This document shows positions 62,661 to 64,000 of a stretch of DNA of 64,000 bases, in pieces. The DNA lies in assembly GCA_014360565.1 (NCBI GenBank), contig JACIXH010000005.1:1-64000 (forward strand), given 5' to 3'. The position numbers were made by a program, and so were the translations under genes. The stretch is from Nocardia sp. (GTDB taxonomy: Bacteria; Actinomycetota; Actinomycetes; Mycobacteriales; Mycobacteriaceae). Every line of letters starts with the position of its first letter. Position 1 is the stretch's first letter. The notes below the pieces were generated by a model. The model did no database searches, was not told where the DNA came from, and saw only the letters and a list, made by a program, of their open reading frames with translations.

Positions 62661-64000
62661 GTGCTCAGCATCCTGGTGTTCCTGCCGATGATCGTGGCGG
62701 CTGTGCTGCTGACCATGCCACGCATCGGCGACCGCGTGTCGCGATGGACGTGGGTCGTGGTCAGCGCCGTCGAGGTCGTGCAGGTCGTGGGGTTGTGGAT
62801 CGGCTATCGCCGGACCCCGCCCGTCGACGGCGGATTCGCCTACGAGGAGCGTCGTTCCTGGATTCCTACAGTCGGTTCCAGCTATCACGTCGGCGTCGAT
62901 GGATTCAGCTTGCCGCTGGTCGCGTTGACCACCGTGCTGTTCCTGGCCTGCGCGATCTACTCGTTGCGCGAGACCCGCCGGGTTCGGTTCTACGCCGCAC
63001 TGTTCCTGTTCCTCGAAAGCGTCTGCCTCGGCGTATTCGTATCCCTCGATCTGGTGCTGTTCTTCGTCTTCTTCGACCTCTCGATCGTCGGAATGTACTT
63101 CGTGATCAACGGCTGGGGGCACGGCCAGGCGCGGCGGGCGGCGTTGCAGTTCTTCCTCTACACCTTCATCGGCTCGCTGGCCCTGCTGCTCGGTTTCATC
63201 GTCCTGTACCTCGCGGCAGATCCGCACACCTTCGACATGGTCGAGTTGACCGAGGCAAACCCATTGGCAGGCAATACCGCTCGCGGTGCGGTCGCGCTCG
63301 CTGCCATTGTGATCGGCCTCGCTGTCAAGACACCCACGGTGCCCTTCCACACGTGGCTCCCGCCCGCGCACACCGAGGCACCGGCCGCCGGATCGGCGAT
63401 CCTGGCCGGCGTGCTGCTCAAACTGGGCGCCTACGGTTTCGTGCGGATCGCGATCCCGATGCTGCCCGACCAGTGGCGGCGCTACGCCCTGGTGATCGTG
63501 ATCGTCGGCGTGATCAGCGTCCTCTACGGCGCGCTGGTCGCCCTCGCACAGACCAACTTCAAACGCATGATCGCCTATACATCCGTCAACCACATGGGCT
63601 ATATCGTCCTTGCCGTCGGTGCGGCCGGGCTGGTCGCCGACAACACCGAACAAGCGCGCACGTTGGCGATCACGGGCGCGGTGACTCAAATGGTCAGCCA
63701 CGGGCTCATCACGGGTGCGCTGTTTCTGCTCGCGGGGGTGCTCTACGAACGTCGACAGACCTACAACATCGACGCCTACGGCGGTTTGGCCGGGCAGGCA
63801 CCAGTTTTCGCCGCCGTCACCGCCGCTGCGATATTCGCCTCGCTCGGCTTGCCGGGCTTCTCCGGGTTCATCGCCGAGTTCCAGATCTTCACGGGATCGT
63901 TCGCGCCCGCACCGGTGTATACAGCCTTGTCGGTTCTGGGCATTCTGATCACCGCGGCTCTGCTGCTGCGCGCCTACCAACGGATGTTCCTCGGCGAGTC
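62661..64000 (+). CDS. nuoM: NuoM-like antiporter subunit, 3' end outside
   Basis: The first 446 residues are in the window; the frame stays open to the right edge. GTG 62661 follows GAGGT. Channel residues: Lys in AVKTPTVPFHTWLPPAHTEA near residue 217 and LLKLGAYGF near 250 are kept. The key membrane acid, Glu in most NuoM (FFE/FWE), is Asp139 here (FFVFFDLSIVGMYF). NuoN would be expected beyond the window. Confidence 0.9.
   Translation, partial: MLSILVFLPMIVAAVLLTMPRIGDRVSRWTWVVVSAVEVVQVVGLWIGYRRTPPVDGGFAYEERRSWIPTVGSSYHVGVDGFSLPLVALTTVLFLACAIYSLRETRRVRFYAALFLFLESVCLGVFVSLDLVLFFVFFDLSIVGMYFVINGWGHGQARRAALQFFLYTFIGSLALLLGFIVLYLAADPHTFDMVELTEANPLAGNTARGAVALAAIVIGLAVKTPTVPFHTWLPPAHTEAPAAGSAILAGVLLKLGAYGFVRIAIPMLPDQWRRYALVIVIVGVISVLYGALVALAQTNFKRMIAYTSVNHMGYIVLAVGAAGLVADNTEQARTLAITGAVTQMVSHGLITGALFLLAGVLYERRQTYNIDAYGGLAGQAPVFAAVTAAAIFASLGLPGFSGFIAEFQIFTGSFAPAPVYTALSVLGILITAALLLRAYQRMFLGE

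Noticed and set aside
62385-63980. 531-codon minus-strand frame opposite nuoM
   Set aside because: Glu/Asp/Gln-rich shadow; the plus strand encodes a clear NuoM from GTG 62661.

Overview
The window is high-GC actinobacterial DNA with features of the mycolic-acid order Mycobacteriales (Mycobacterium/Nocardia/Rhodococcus-like). It has two MmpL-type RND transporters, a peptidoglycan amidase with LGFP repeats, and an lpqS-cysK2-MFS block in the same order as in M. tuberculosis as I remember it. Many genes start with GTG or look leaderless, and genes are tightly packed with ATGA/GTGA overlaps. A truncated plasmid/ICE-type helicase at the left edge, followed by decayed coding fragments, suggests that the region lies on a plasmid or integrated mobile element. 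I saw no transposase, tRNA, rRNA or CRISPR array.

Almost the whole window is a metal- and thiol-stress island. From left to right: (1) 1-3.3 kb, helicase end and decayed DNA; (2) 3.3-12.8 kb, an orphan histidine kinase, an MmpL protein divergent from a CmtR-like repressor, and a Cd/Pb/Zn-type operon (P-type ATPase, lspA, MFS, cadD), then an AraC regulator; (3) 12.8-16 kb, cell-wall amidase and a sterol-desaturase-family protein; (4) 16-21.8 kb, a CsoR/CstR-type repressor with DUF302, DUF2892, a second MmpL, HXXEE, DUF3703 and a methyltransferase; (5) 22-25.4 kb, a disulfide relay (DsbA, VKOR, two TlpA-like proteins, CcdA); (6) 25.5-27 kb, merR-merB; (7) 27-34.7 kb, M23 peptidase, a Rieske/ZIP/multicopper oxidase operon, a CDF exporter, and a copC-ctaG-DUF3105-DUF305 operon; (8) 34.8-38.8 kb, a BlaI/M56-peptidase pair and a SulP-carbonic anhydrase fusion; (9) 39-48.4 kb, lpqS-cysK2-MFS, a MerR regulator, a 21-residue Cys/Met-rich peptide, a second lpqS-like gene, and AraC and TetR regulators; (10) 48.7-55.2 kb, copA, a secreted YtkA-like protein, an MFS protein, copZ and an FAD reductase; (11) 55.3-64 kb, a GNAT enzyme, a second BlaI, a CPVC membrane protein and a cluster of Complex I membrane-arm subunits (NuoA, a NuoB-like His-rich protein, NuoH, J, K, L, M) that runs off the right edge.

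Several regulons can be read from repeated palindromes. CsoR-type TACCCC/GGGGTA sites occur at 17.18 kb, as a pair at 19.40/19.44 kb and as a pair at 53.94/53.98 kb, both pairs with the same 35-bp centre spacing. ACTATG-N3-CATAGT sites lie before the BlaI-1 operon and before copC. TACTA-N7-TAGTA 17-mers lie before the TlpA/CcdA genes, the GNAT gene and the CPVC gene, with a degenerate copy before BlaI-2. ATCGTCA-N2-TGRCGAT sites flank the CmtR-like gene. MerR-type promoters with long spacers precede merR and the 21-residue peptide.

The most unusual items are the Complex I membrane-arm cluster with its histidine-repeat protein, and the Cys/Met-rich micropeptide under a MerR-type promoter.
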